Notes: generated by a model not told the origin, from the letters alone. Counted from the stretch's first letter, positions 1 to 9,476 are shown. The stretch: DNA of 64,000 nucleotides from Xanthomonas sp. Leaf131 (GCF_001423495.1 NZ_LMOG01000020.1:186001-250000), one strand, 5' to 3'. Program-made: numbers and translations.

Positions 1-69
1 TTCGGTCATCTTCCCAATACAGGTCGAGCAACAGACAAGCTTTTAAGAAAGCAACCGACTAACTCTCTG

Positions 70-176
70 GTGCGGTGTCCTCACCGCTTGAGGGACCGTG
101 TGGCGGCATGGATGCCGCCACCGAGCCTCCAGGGATGGATTCACGGCGTGTCCCGCAAGCGGTGAGGACACCGCAC
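70..176. repeat. Palindromic intergenic repeat (GGCATGGATGCC-core family)
   Basis: A 27-base arm beginning GTGCGGTGTCCTCACCGC at 70 is matched by its reverse complement ending at 176, with one extra base in the left arm. Inside lies a second perfect hairpin, TGGCGGCATGGATGCCGCCA. The whole unit could fold into one long stem. Related copies stand at 57805-57993, 57460-57652 and, degenerate, 33145-33240. The flanks at 38-69 also resemble those at 57770-57804. No gene is visible in 1-359. Confidence 0.8.
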
Positions 177-359
177 CCTCGACTCGACTCGAATAACCAA
201 GCTTTTGACTTAACAGCTTGACTGTATCCAACCAACGCGAAGCCTCGACATCCCGGTCGTTTTGGAGCAGTTGGACAGGGCGAATAGATCAGTTGTAAAG
301 CAGCTGATCTATGGCGTGACTGTAGGAACCATGCCAGCGCACTGCGTGTACCCGCCGGC

Positions 360-2867
360 TCAGTCTTCCGATGCAGGCGTGCCATCGCCTGTATCGCGCG
401 CCACCGCAGCACCGGCACGACTGAAACGAATTTCCTGCGGCGATTGCAGCGCAATTCCTACCGTTTCCATCCGCTGCAGCAGCGCGAAAAACAACTCGCT
501 GCGCACGCCATACGAATCGCGCGGGCTGCGCACGTAGGCGAACGAATTGAAGTTGACGTGCCCGCCGGCCAGCGAATCGATGAATACCGCCGGTGCCGGC
601 TCGGCCAGCACCTTGGTGTGTTCGGCGAACAGTTCCAGCAGCATGTCGCGCACCTTGCCTACGTCGGCTTCCAACGGCACCGAGAACTGCAACTGCACCC
701 GGCCCATCGGGTTGGACAGCGTCATGTTGCGCACGCTTTTGGTGATCAATTCCGAATTGGGCACGATCAAGGTGGAGCGGTCGCCGACCTGGATTTCGGT
801 GGCACGCACGCTGATCTTGCGCACATCGCCTTCCTGGTCGCCGATACGCACCCAATCGCCGATCTTCACCGGCCGCTCGGCCAGCAGGATCAGGCCGGAC
901 ACGAAGTTCTGCGTGATCGCCTGCAAACCGAAACCGATACCCACCGACAGCGCGCTCAACACCAGCGCCAGCCGCTTCAGATCCAGACCCAATGCGGTCA
1001 GGCCCCAGATCACCACGATCAGCCAACCCAGATAGCGCGCCACCGTGCTGATGGAGTTGCGCGCACCGTCATCGAGCTCGGTCTTGGGTAGATAGGTGTT
1101 GAGCAGCCACTGCTGCACCACATGCACCAGACCCATGCCAAGCAGGAACACGCACAGCGCCCTGAACACGTCGCCGGGGGTGATCACCAGCTCCTTGCCG
1201 ATGGGGATGCCGTGGGTAATGTTCTCCGCCCAGCCGGTCACCACATTGATATTGGCTCCATAAGGCGTCAGTAGCACTGCGATGCCCAACAGCACCAGCA
1301 GCACCCGCGTCGCTGCGGACATCAGCAGCCCCAGCTGGACCAGGCGTCCGCTCCCGATGCTCAGCGCATGCGACAGCGCGCGGCTGAAACGGCCGTCGGG
1401 ATTGAACATCCAGCTCATCAGATCGTCGGCAAACACCACCAGCAAGCCGAGCAGGCTGCAAATCAGGGTGATCCAGATGATCTGCCGCTCCACGAACAAC
1501 GCCAGATTGAGGTAGCCGAACAAGGCCGATATCAGGGCGAAGATCACCGCCAGATGGCCCAACAGCCGAATCAGCACGATGAAGCCGCCGCCCCGCGACA
1601 CCACCGGCGTTGGCGCATCGCTGTCGGGATCGACCACGCCCGCAGTCGCCGCCTGCGCCCGCAACGACAGGCTCAGGCCGGCCAGCGCCGACAGGATCAA
1701 CCCCGCATACAACAACGCGGCGACCGCATCGGTGGCAGTCGTCAGCGCAGGACTGCTGCCTGCGGCTTCACTGATCTTTGCGGCCATGCCGCTGAGCCAA
1801 ATCACCGCGGCAGTAGCCAGGCAATGCACGCGCAGGCGATCAACGGTGGCATCGTCCAGCGGAAACAAGCGCCAGCTGGGTTGGTGCTTCATCAACAGGC
1901 TTGCACTGAGCGAACCGACGAAGGCGGCCACCAGACTGACGGCGACAAACCCGGTCAGCAGTTGATCCAGATCGTCCGGCAGCTCGCCGAGCGCGCGGAT
2001 GCCTTCAACCAGCACGAACGCCGCAATCCCCAGGGTAAGCGTACCGACCAGCAAGAACCACAGTGCCAGCCCGGAGCGTCGCAGGCGTCCGCCGGGCGCA
2101 CGCGAGGCTGCGTAACGGCGCCCCAGGTGGCGCAGGAAGATCCGCATCGGGAGTGCCAGCAGCAACGCGATCACGGCGGCGGTGATCAGCCCGCCCACGC
2201 CGTTGGCTGCAGTTCCCGCCTGCACCATCTGCACCGTCTTGGCGGAAAGCGCCTGCAGACGGGCACGATCGTCAGGCCATTGCTGGGCGATCTGGTTCCA
2301 CAACGTCGGCGACAGCGGCGAGGCGACACGCGTGGAGAGCTGCACGCTGAAGCGTTGCACCCGTTCGCGTTCGAGCCGATCGGCCAGGTCCTTTGCATTG
2401 GAGACCAGCAGCATTGCCCGGATGAACTTGGCATTCAGCTGATCGCGCTCTGTAGTCAGCAACCTGCGCTGTTTGACCAGATCGGCTGGTTCTTTGTCTT
2501 GCGCGACGCCGAGTCCCTCCAACCGCGCGTTGAGCTCTTTGAGCGGTTGCTCCAGCGTGCGTACCAGATCCTGCGCCTGCCGCTGCGCGCCAGCGACGTC
2601 ATCGGTCAGCTTGCCCAGTTGCTCGGTATCAGCCTTCTCCATGCCGGCATCGGCCTGGACCAGCACTTTCTGCATGCTGTCCAGCTGGGTCTGCGCGTCC
2701 TTCAGCAGTTTGTCGTCGTCCTGCGCCACTGCGGCGCCCACGCACACCATCCATAACGCAGCCAGCAACAGCACACGCCGCAACACGCCGCGATGGGCAC
2801 CCAGAGCAGATCGGAATTCAGACACAGGCAGGCATCGGACAGGCGCGGACCACCGCAGTGTCGGCAT
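360..2867 (-). CDS. MscS-family mechanosensitive channel with N-terminal DUF3772 domain
   Basis: An 835-residue inner-membrane protein of the large MscS type. A hydrophobic signal-like segment near residues 30-48 ends in VGAAVAQ. A coiled, charged periplasmic region follows (about 50-200, DUF3772-like, rich in Gln and Leu). Many hydrophobic segments come next, then the MscS core (about 610-810) with the pore helix SALSVGIGFGLQAITQNF and the beta-domain motif ERPVKIGDWVRIGD. Such proteins gate an osmotically driven solute efflux pore. The far upstream start is possible but the translated N-terminus before VLRRVLLLAAL is unusual, so the true start may be internal. It appears to be a single gene with its own promoter in 2868-3136. 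Confidence 0.9.
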   Translation of the reverse strand: MPTLRWSAPVRCLPVSEFRSALGAHRGVLRRVLLLAALWMVCVGAAVAQDDDKLLKDAQTQLDSMQKVLVQADAGMEKADTEQLGKLTDDVAGAQRQAQDLVRTLEQPLKELNARLEGLGVAQDKEPADLVKQRRLLTTERDQLNAKFIRAMLLVSNAKDLADRLERERVQRFSVQLSTRVASPLSPTLWNQIAQQWPDDRARLQALSAKTVQMVQAGTAANGVGGLITAAVIALLLALPMRIFLRHLGRRYAASRAPGGRLRRSGLALWFLLVGTLTLGIAAFVLVEGIRALGELPDDLDQLLTGFVAVSLVAAFVGSLSASLLMKHQPSWRLFPLDDATVDRLRVHCLATAAVIWLSGMAAKISEAAGSSPALTTATDAVAALLYAGLILSALAGLSLSLRAQAATAGVVDPDSDAPTPVVSRGGGFIVLIRLLGHLAVIFALISALFGYLNLALFVERQIIWITLICSLLGLLVVFADDLMSWMFNPDGRFSRALSHALSIGSGRLVQLGLLMSAATRVLLVLLGIAVLLTPYGANINVVTGWAENITHGIPIGKELVITPGDVFRALCVFLLGMGLVHVVQQWLLNTYLPKTELDDGARNSISTVARYLGWLIVVIWGLTALGLDLKRLALVLSALSVGIGFGLQAITQNFVSGLILLAERPVKIGDWVRIGDQEGDVRKISVRATEIQVGDRSTLIVPNSELITKSVRNMTLSNPMGRVQLQFSVPLEADVGKVRDMLLELFAEHTKVLAEPAPAVFIDSLAGGHVNFNSFAYVRSPRDSYGVRSELFFALLQRMETVGIALQSPQEIRFSRAGAAVARDTGDGTPASED

Positions 2868-3136
2868 CTTAATCCACTGCTTCCGGTTCAGCCGAACGCT
2901 GCTGCCGTGCGGGTTCAGCCTGGCAGAGCTCGCCAGTGACCACTGGCGCTGCGCAGTTGGCAGTTCGTTGGCGACAGCAGCGACAGAGCAGGCGGCCGCA
3001 GTTGGCTTAGCATCTCACCTATCCCGACCTGCGCATGAACGCGGTGCAGCTTGTCACCTCGCGGCAACGGTGGGCTGTCGCAGAATCGAGTCACCGCTAC
3101 GGCAGACGCAGCGGATGACCGCGAAGGAGACACTCT

Positions 3137-3478
3137 ATGCAGATTCAGATCCAGACCGACAATCACGTGCCGCATGACCCCTCTGTCGTGCAGCATGTCG
3201 AGAAGACCTGCTCCGCCCAGCTGGCGCATTTCGCCAACGACATCACCCGCGTCGAAGTGCATTTGCGCGATGAAAACGGCCAACGCGGCGGCGCGGCGGA
3301 TCGAACCTGCAGCATCGAGGCACACGTTGCCGGCCTGCCGCCGATCGCAGCGACCAATAGCGCCGAAACCACCGCGTCCGCCGTCACCGGCGCCGCGCGC
3401 AAGCTGCGCACCGCCATTGAACATGCGCGCGGCAAGCAGCACGCCAAGGCGACCGCACCGCCGCCGGACATGCTCTGA
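3137..3478 (+). CDS. HPF/RaiA-like ribosome-associated protein
   Basis: 113 residues, preceded by a strong ribosome binding site (AAGGAG at 3124-3129). The fold pattern fits the sigma-54 modulation/HPF family: an N-terminal beta strand (QIQIQTDNHV), an alpha helix with paired charges, a strand VEVHLRDENG, and a second helix ending in KLRTAIEHARG. Family members bind the small ribosomal subunit and promote hibernation or stalling in stationary phase. This one is short and lacks the long C-terminal dimerisation domain. It stands alone rather than beside rpoN, so a stress-specific paralogue is likely. The exact ribosomal effect is inferred from the family. Confidence 0.75.
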   Translation: MQIQIQTDNHVPHDPSVVQHVEKTCSAQLAHFANDITRVEVHLRDENGQRGGAADRTCSIEAHVAGLPPIAATNSAETTASAVTGAARKLRTAIEHARGKQHAKATAPPPDML

Positions 3479-4214
3479 TCTGACGTGTTGATCTAATGTA
3501 CACACCGATCTGACGCTTGCTCAGCTGGCAATGGGTCCGATCACCACTTGGCAGGGTCGCGCTCACGCACCCTGTCTGCTGGTACGTCTTATTAACTTAC
3601 TTTACGCGTCGTCTCCGACGGCGCAGATCGACGCTGCAAGATGCTAGTTGGTCGTTCATACCTTCTTAGCTTGGATCCTTTGCTCGCCAGCAAATAATTT
3701 CTACAGTGACCGCGATGTCAGCAGATTTATGGCTGCTGCCTATCCAAGCGCATGCCTACGCTAAGCAATGAAGGGGCCCAGCTCTCTATCGCACAACGGG
3801 CGAATTCTTATGACAACCTTGCATTCGCGCGCGTAACCCTGTCCCTGCTCCATCATTCAGCTAACCGATGATCAGCTCGGTCGCCCTTACCGTGCGAGAT
3901 CAACCAGTATGGATTGCGCCACTGATGCGCTCGGTCACGAAAAGCCAGTTGGCTTGGTCACGCATTGCCGTTCCCAGGCGCACTGAGCAATTGACTCGCC
4001 TTGCGGCCAGGCTTATATGTCAAAACAATCAACGACACTTTCCGAGGGTTCGCCAAGAAACCAATAGAGCGCCCTTGATCTCCAGGTGTGCCTAGATGCA
4101 AGGACTGCGCGGACGGATGCAGTTCTCGTCGCCACTGGGATGGATGGATGCGCTACACAAGCATGCGATCTCGCCACCCAGCCGAATGCTAGGACATCCA
4201 TGGAGAAGGTTTGT
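3479..4214. other. Gene-free, lower-GC leader region of the MNIO island
   Basis: About 730 bases without a convincing gene. The stretch is visibly poorer in GC than its neighbours, especially 3580-3780. It marks the left edge of the accessory island and carries one good sigma-70-type promoter near its right end (3991-4019). Short open frames here have no ribosome binding site and an amino-acid composition unlike real proteins. Confidence 0.6.
3991..4019 (+). promoter_or_regulatory. Predicted sigma-70 promoter of the MNIO operon
   Basis: TTGACT (3991-3996), a 17-base spacer and TATATG (4014-4019) fit a housekeeping promoter. Transcription would start near 4026, giving a leader of about 190 bases before the ATG at 4215. 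No other convincing promoter is seen before any of the four downstream genes. Confidence 0.5.
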
Positions 4215-6278
4215 ATGAGCGCGACCGAAACGCACGCCACATTAGGCATTATTCCCAAAGCCCCCCGCCAGATCGTCGAACAACCGCTTGCCAATTTCGA
4301 GGCCGATAAAGCGGCATTGCAAGCCTTAGTCCAGGCCGCTGTCAATGTAGAGCTGTTCACCGTGCCGCTTTACATGTGCACGATGAAGTCCATACAGGGC
4401 ACGCATGCGATCAATGCCAATGGCATTTCCTACTACAAGGGTCGTCGCTGGCCAGGCATGGCGACCGGAACAATTCCGCTGGGTGCTCCACCCGAAAAGA
4501 CTGCTCCGCAACGCGCCTACAACTTGCTGTTCTCGGTCTTTATCGATGAGATGCTGCATCTCCAAATGGCCGCAAATCTTTGCGGCGCGGTCGGCGTCAC
4601 CCCAACCTTCAACAGCCCGCTGCTGCAAGACGTCAATTACAACTGGATCTGCTACGGCCCCACGCAAACCGTCATCCCACACATCATCGATCTGCAAGAC
4701 CTGGAAGACGGCACGGTCGGCAGCGGGCTGAATGTCGATCTTGCGGGCCTGACTGACGCGCAAGTGGCGCTGTTTACGGTGATTGAGGAAAACCACGACA
4801 CCGCACGCGTCAAGATCAAGCCATCGGTGCTTGAAACGACGTATTTTCCGACCGTGCCGTTCAACGGCTGGATTGCGACAAATACGGAAGTGGATCTACC
4901 GAAATTCGGAACGATCGGCTGGATGTATTTTTGTCTATTCCAATACATCACACTCAAATACGAGGACAACCAGACCTTGTGGGAGAAGGTGTTCACCGGC
5001 CCTACTGGTCAGCGCGATTTGTTCAACACCGTCACCAGCAAGATCCAAAAAGAATACCCACAGCTCAACACCCAGATCACCGAAACCCATCCCCTCGCTG
5101 CCGCAGCGCAGGCCATCTACATGATGTATGCCATCTGCGATCAAGGCGAAGGCGGGATTGACTGGCAGACCACCAGTGCATTTCTCGGGATGATCCACGA
5201 GCGTGCATTGGAAACCGGGGCCGAACTCGCCACCCTCAACAGCGTGATCGTGCTGTTCCAGCCCGACGAAGCGGCGTTGGCCAACAACTATCCGTCCTAT
5301 ACCGATGCGGGCGACCCCGCGCCCTCGGCAGATGCGGCTGCGCGATCAAGCAATGGTGGACAGGATCATTACGAACGCTTCGAGCAGCTGCTTGGTCTGG
5401 TCGATCAGGTGGAGACGTGGAGTGAGTGGCACGCAGTCTCCGGCAACGTTTGGACAGAGGCGCTGCTCACCAGTGCCGATTTCGACCCTGCCACGGCGCC
5501 GACCACCATCCCCAGGCCATCCGAAGTAGCGACGGCTCTCAACAACTTGAAGCAGCTTAAACCCGTCGACTTGGACAACGTCGCGCAAGGTTCGCTCGCC
5601 GGCATTACGACCGTGCTGACCAAATCGTGGGGAGATCCTTCCGTCCAATTTCCGTTTCCCTCCATGGTCGGCTCGGGGGATCGCATGGGGTTGTATTGGG
5701 CCGTCTATGGCAGCGCGCCGACCTTGCGGCAAGGGATGGCGGCACAGCCCACGAGCGCCCTGCAACACGCCTGCCAGGGCCTGGCACTGGATGGGTCCGG
5801 CGGGAACTGTGCGGCACCGGCCATCTATCACAGCTGCAAAGGCTCCAATACTTGCGCCACCCAAGGCGGCTGCGGCTTTGCTCATGGGGTGAGCGGTGGC
5901 GGCAATTGCTCCCAAGCGATCGGAGGACGCGGCGGGTGTGGCCAATCTGCGCCACGTGCTTCGGCGGTGGGTGGCACCTGCGGCCTGCCGGACTTCTTCA
6001 GCGCGCCCGCAGACAACAAATGCGCAGGGTTGGGTGGATGCGCCGTGCCCATCTCCGCCTCGCAGTTGTATCCCACGGCCGGCACCATGGAATTGTTCAA
6101 TTTCACCGATCCGGACAACACTCCCACACCAGTGGCGGAACTGCCCTTCGCCGTAGGCGACTCCGTCTACGACATCGCATGGCAGGCGTTCGAGAAGGTC
6201 ATGGCCAACCGCCAGCTGCCGCCCGGCATCAAGCCCAGTCCAACGGATCTGCGCATCGCCCTGCCACCGTCCACCTGA
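4215..6278 (+). CDS. Ferritin-like (VioB-type) protein with cysteine-rich C-terminal tail; putative MNIO substrate
   Basis: 687 residues from the ATG at 4215, chosen because GGAGAAGG (4202-4209) lies at ideal distance; upstream in-frame starts lack one. Residues about 30-400 resemble the ferritin-like domain found in VioB/RebD-type iminophenylpyruvate dimer synthases: E46 in NVELFTVPLY, E112 and H115 in DEMLHLQ, and DHYERFEQLL near 384. After residue 515 the sequence becomes Gly/Cys-rich with ten cysteines (520, 532, 541, 547, 553, 565, 575, 589, 603, 609). Motifs are HSCKGSNTC, CATQGGC, CSQAIGGRGGC and CAGLGGC. A short structured end follows. There is no signal peptide. The gene lies 12 bases before a DUF692 MNIO enzyme, whose known relatives modify cysteines of Cys-rich peptides. 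I infer that the tail is the modified region. The ferritin-like call is well supported; the substrate role is inference. Confidence 0.8.
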   Translation: MSATETHATLGIIPKAPRQIVEQPLANFEADKAALQALVQAAVNVELFTVPLYMCTMKSIQGTHAINANGISYYKGRRWPGMATGTIPLGAPPEKTAPQRAYNLLFSVFIDEMLHLQMAANLCGAVGVTPTFNSPLLQDVNYNWICYGPTQTVIPHIIDLQDLEDGTVGSGLNVDLAGLTDAQVALFTVIEENHDTARVKIKPSVLETTYFPTVPFNGWIATNTEVDLPKFGTIGWMYFCLFQYITLKYEDNQTLWEKVFTGPTGQRDLFNTVTSKIQKEYPQLNTQITETHPLAAAAQAIYMMYAICDQGEGGIDWQTTSAFLGMIHERALETGAELATLNSVIVLFQPDEAALANNYPSYTDAGDPAPSADAAARSSNGGQDHYERFEQLLGLVDQVETWSEWHAVSGNVWTEALLTSADFDPATAPTTIPRPSEVATALNNLKQLKPVDLDNVAQGSLAGITTVLTKSWGDPSVQFPFPSMVGSGDRMGLYWAVYGSAPTLRQGMAAQPTSALQHACQGLALDGSGGNCAAPAIYHSCKGSNTCATQGGCGFAHGVSGGGNCSQAIGGRGGCGQSAPRASAVGGTCGLPDFFSAPADNKCAGLGGCAVPISASQLYPTAGTMELFNFTDPDNTPTPVAELPFAVGDSVYDIAWQAFEKVMANRQLPPGIKPSPTDLRIALPPST

Positions 6279-6290
6279 CGGGCTGCCAAG

Positions 6291-7262
6291 GTGATGCACG
6301 TTCCTCTTACTCAAACGCCACTTCCCCGCGGCATGGTGGAAGAACGCTCGCCGTTGCCCCGCTTGGGCTTGCCCAATCTCGGATTCGGTGTGGGACTTCG
6401 TCCGCAGCATCTCCCGGCCATCCTGGCCGGGGGAGCGCGGGTGGATTGGTTCGAGATCATTTCGGAAAATTACCTCGATGATTGCGGCTACCAGCGTGCC
6501 ATGTTGCGCAAGCTGGCGGCTGAGATTCCCATCGTCATGCATGGCGTCAGCTTGTCGATCGGCTCGGACGCGCCACTCAACAACGATTATTTGTACAAGC
6601 TCAAACGGTTGGCAGAAGAGATCAACGCTGTCTGGGTCTCGGATCATCTGTGCTGGACCGGGCTTGGCTCTCACAACTCGCACGATTTGCTGCCCCTGCC
6701 CTTCAACGCAGAGTCACTGGCCCATGTGCACGACCGCGTTCTGCAGGTGCAGGACGTGCTCGGCAGAGCGCTGGTGTTGGAAAATCCATCCAGCTATGTG
6801 CAGTTCCAGACATCGACCATGCCCGAGTGGGAGTTCCTGGCACGCCTGGCCGAAAGCACGGGTTGCGGCATCTTGCTGGACGTCAACAATGTCTATGTGA
6901 GTGCCCACAACCATCGCTTCGATCCCGAGGTGTATCTGCGTGCGTTGCCGCACCGGCAGGTCGTGCAGATCCATCTGGCAGGACCGACGCAATATGGCGA
7001 CTGCCTGGTCGACACACATGACCAACCCGTTCCTGCCCGCGTTTGGGAGTTGTATGCACTGGCCCAGCAATTGACCGGTGGTGTGTCGACACTGCTGGAA
7101 TGGGATGCCAACCTGCCTGACTACGATGGGCTCCTGGACGAATTGGACAAGGCACGCCAGGTCATGGAAGGCAGCATGCCGGTGATGGCACCTCCCGTTG
7201 TGGCCGAACATGTGGTGTCCACGCCTCTGCACCATTTGCAGGTGGAGCCTTTAGATGCTTAG
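6291..7262 (+). CDS. DUF692 family multinuclear non-heme iron oxidase (MNIO)
   Basis: About 323 residues, a TIM-barrel enzyme of the MbnB/TglH/BufB family. The family uses two or three iron ions to oxidise cysteine residues of ribosomal peptides. Expected metal-ligand motifs are all present (numbering from the GTG): MHGVSLSIG with H84, SDHL with D118 and H119, LENPSSY with E164, LLDVNN with D198, QIHLAG with H228, DTHDQPV with D241 and H243, and LLEWD with E270. The start is either GTG 6291 or ATG 6294, with AAGG just upstream; M15 at 6333 is an alternative. It sits 12 bases after the ferritin-like gene and overlaps the DUF2063 gene by 8 bases, so the three are almost certainly co-translated. 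Enzyme family is certain; the reaction on this substrate is not known. Confidence 0.93.
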   Translation: MMHVPLTQTPLPRGMVEERSPLPRLGLPNLGFGVGLRPQHLPAILAGGARVDWFEIISENYLDDCGYQRAMLRKLAAEIPIVMHGVSLSIGSDAPLNNDYLYKLKRLAEEINAVWVSDHLCWTGLGSHNSHDLLPLPFNAESLAHVHDRVLQVQDVLGRALVLENPSSYVQFQTSTMPEWEFLARLAESTGCGILLDVNNVYVSAHNHRFDPEVYLRALPHRQVVQIHLAGPTQYGDCLVDTHDQPVPARVWELYALAQQLTGGVSTLLEWDANLPDYDGLLDELDKARQVMEGSMPVMAPPVVAEHVVSTPLHHLQVEPLDA

Positions 7263-8148
7263 TTCTTCAGGCGCTCCAAGTGAGACAGCGCTTGGCGAGG
7301 TGCAGCGCTGGATGCTGACGGCAACCACGCATCCAGCAGGACTGAGAGAAGGCCTTAGGACTGCGCATGCGAGACAGGGCCTCGATATCCACATGCTGCT
7401 TGCCACGCCCGTTGGTGTCGACCCACACGCGCGGCTGGCCATTTACGCCAACGGCTATTGGCTCAGGCTGATCGAATGCCTGCAATCCGACTACCCGGCG
7501 CTATCGCGTCTGCTCGGACCGGAACTCTTTGCGTTCTTTGCACGCGCGTATCTGAGTAAACATCCATCAAGGTCGCCCACCTTGCATGCGCTGGGTGCAA
7601 GCTTCCCCCTCTTTCTGCGCACATCCCAACGGTCTCACCCAGGGCAGCAACGCCAACGTTTTCCGCTGGAACTGGCCTGGATCGAGCGGGCGCTCTCCGA
7701 GGCCAGCCGCGCACAGGGCTTGGAAGAAGTAAACATGGATACAAGCATTGATGCATCCACGCTGGCACTTGGCTGGCCCTGCATCGTGCACATGCCCGCA
7801 ACCACCAAGCTTGCCATCGTGTCGCACACCCCGGAGAGCTTTCGCGGTTGGCTGTCAGGCGCAAGCCCAAGCGTTTCCCCGGTCGCTGACCGAACCTTCC
7901 TGGCTGTTCGCCGCCACCGATTCCGCGTCGGGATCGAGCCGCTGATCGACTGGCAGTTCTTCGCCTTACGTCACGCTGCGCGTCGTCCACGCATGCTCAT
8001 CGACTGCGCGCAGGCGGCGGCACGTCGCACCGGACGGTCGGCAGGCGAGCTGCACGCGCTGCTTGCCCTATGGCTGCCTACTGCACAGGCATCGAGCATG
8101 GTGATGCTGACATCTCCATCAGCAACCGCTGAACTCACCGACACGTAA
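7255..8148 (+). CDS. DUF2063 (HvfC/BufC/MbnC-like) MNIO partner protein
   Basis: 297 residues. The N-terminal part (about 10-110) matches DUF2063, often mislabelled as putative DNA-binding: the pattern RLAIYANGYWLRL followed by SDYPALSRLLG and FFARAYLSKHPSRSPTLHALG is typical. In characterised MNIO systems the DUF2063 or MbnC-type partner binds the precursor peptide and is needed for oxidation. The gene starts inside the last codons of the DUF692 gene (8-base overlap), the usual tight pairing. The C-terminal half, with WPCIVHMPATTK and FRGWLSG, is less conserved. I infer that it docks the Cys-rich tail of the upstream ferritin-like protein. Confidence 0.85.
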   Translation: MLSSSGAPSETALGEVQRWMLTATTHPAGLREGLRTAHARQGLDIHMLLATPVGVDPHARLAIYANGYWLRLIECLQSDYPALSRLLGPELFAFFARAYLSKHPSRSPTLHALGASFPLFLRTSQRSHPGQQRQRFPLELAWIERALSEASRAQGLEEVNMDTSIDASTLALGWPCIVHMPATTKLAIVSHTPESFRGWLSGASPSVSPVADRTFLAVRRHRFRVGIEPLIDWQFFALRHAARRPRMLIDCAQAAARRTGRSAGELHALLALWLPTAQASSMVMLTSPSATAELTDT

Positions 8149-8180
8149 GTCTGCCCACTACCCCGACCAGGACATCCGCC

Positions 8181-9449
8181 ATGACCAGCGTTACCGGACC
8201 ACTGTTGGACGCACACTATCAACGCAGCTATGGCGCGCTGGCCGGATATCTTCCGGAAGATCGCAGCGGGCTTGCCGCGTGGCATGCCGTCATTCGTGAG
8301 AAAGCTGCCCAACTGCGCAACGATCAAGGACCCGGCTACGCCAACCAGGCGGTGCAGGATCTGGCTAACCTGATCGATACCAATGGCATCGTGCGCATGT
8401 ATGTCACCGAGGCCATCGACCAGACCAGCGCTTTCACGAAAAACATCAAGAACATTCAGGACATGCTGGAGCAACTCGATGTCATCTGCACGACTGCGCC
8501 CGAATACAACGTCAACAAGAAGGTGCGGGTGCTTTTTCCGATGTCCGCACTATTTGTCGACATGATGGCGACGCCTGCCGGCAAGGCGCTGTTCCGTCTT
8601 GAGCCGTTCAATGAAGCACTGAGGGCCATCCTGCGGACATGGGCGGCGTATCTCGACAGCCAAGCCAGCTGCTCGGTGCTCAACAGGGATCCCAGCATTG
8701 GCTGGCTGGGCACCGCCGCCATCGCCGAATTCAAGCTCGCCGATTTCGTCATCGACTGGGATGCCGAGTATGGCGGCTTCCAGTCCTACAACGACTTCTT
8801 TCATCGCGAAATTCAGGCCAGTTGTCGGCCCCTCGCAGGAGAAGGTGATGCAAACATCATCACCTCGCCCAATGATGGCACGGTGTATCGCATCGCAACC
8901 GATGTGCAACAAAGTGCCGTGTTCTGGATCAAGGAGCAGAGCTACTCGCTGCAAGACATGCTCGCCAATCCGGATGCCGCGCTGTTGCAGCGCTTTGTGG
9001 GAGGCACGGTAGTGCAGATCTTTCTAAGCGGCGCGGACTATCACCGCTGGCACGCACCGGTCGACGGCGTGGTCACTTACGAAAATATCGACGGGCTGCT
9101 TTTCAGCGAAAATGAAGACAGCAGCTTTGATCCCGACGCAGGTGTGACATCGCAAGTCTATGGAGCGGCGGTCAACAATCGCGGCATTGTCTCCATCGCC
9201 GCCGATGATGCGCGTCTTGGCACCGTGTTCGTCATGCCGATTGGCATCACGGAAATCTCCTCGCTGACGCAGACTGCGTCCAATGGCCAGCACGTCAGCA
9301 AAGGCGATGAGCTTGGCTACTTCAACTATGGTGGCTCCACGCTTTGCTTGGTGTTCGAGAAAAGCGTGTCATTGAACTTCGGCACCTTGCAGCCGAATCA
9401 GACCATCGAGGTCAATGCACAGCTTGCGAGGTTGAACACGCCTGTCTGA
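8181..9449 (+). CDS. Phosphatidylserine decarboxylase family protein (PsiD-like, with PSDC domain)
   Basis: 422 residues. An N-terminal half resembling the PSD-associated (PSDC) domain is followed by a PSD catalytic domain with [21 protein letters not shown] and, near the end, GGST with S386 at the expected self-cleavage site that yields the pyruvoyl group. There is no membrane-binding N-terminus. Members with this architecture include soluble decarboxylases such as the fungal tryptophan decarboxylase PsiD, so the substrate need not be a phospholipid. It is the last gene of the MNIO operon, 32 bases after the DUF2063 gene. A role in decarboxylating an amino acid or peptide end is inference; housekeeping PSD is unlikely given the context. 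Confidence 0.85.
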   Translation: MTSVTGPLLDAHYQRSYGALAGYLPEDRSGLAAWHAVIREKAAQLRNDQGPGYANQAVQDLANLIDTNGIVRMYVTEAIDQTSAFTKNIKNIQDMLEQLDVICTTAPEYNVNKKVRVLFPMSALFVDMMATPAGKALFRLEPFNEALRAILRTWAAYLDSQASCSVLNRDPSIGWLGTAAIAEFKLADFVIDWDAEYGGFQSYNDFFHREIQASCRPLAGEGDANIITSPNDGTVYRIATDVQQSAVFWIKEQSYSLQDMLANPDAALLQRFVGGTVVQIFLSGADYHRWHAPVDGVVTYENIDGLLFSENEDSSFDPDAGVTSQVYGAAVNNRGIVSIAADDARLGTVFVMPIGITEISSLTQTASNGQHVSKGDELGYFNYGGSTLCLVFEKSVSLNFGTLQPNQTIEVNAQLARLNTPV

Positions 9450-9451
9450 CG

Positions 9452-9476
9452 CTGCGCAATCTCATCGTTTGCGCAG
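9452..9476 (+). terminator. Stem-loop after the MNIO operon
   Basis: CTGCGCAA and TTGCGCAG form an 8-bp stem with a 9-base loop directly after the stop codon of the decarboxylase gene. No long U-run follows. A second hairpin, GGGctttGCCC, lies near 9496. It is a plausible operon end, though the missing U-run weakens the call. Confidence 0.4.

Noticed and set aside
1368-2756. 462-codon open frame opposite the MscS gene
   Set aside because: Antisense to a well-supported gene; rich in Gln, Arg and His as expected from the complementary frame of high-GC DNA, with no family similarity.
3868-4095. 75-codon ORF as a possible separate precursor peptide of the MNIO system
   Set aside because: It has no ribosome binding site, no cysteine-rich core, and overlaps the predicted promoter.
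4086-4214. Longer N-terminus of the ferritin-like protein
   Set aside because: No ribosome binding site before the earlier ATG, and GGAGAAGG sits at ideal distance from ATG 4215.
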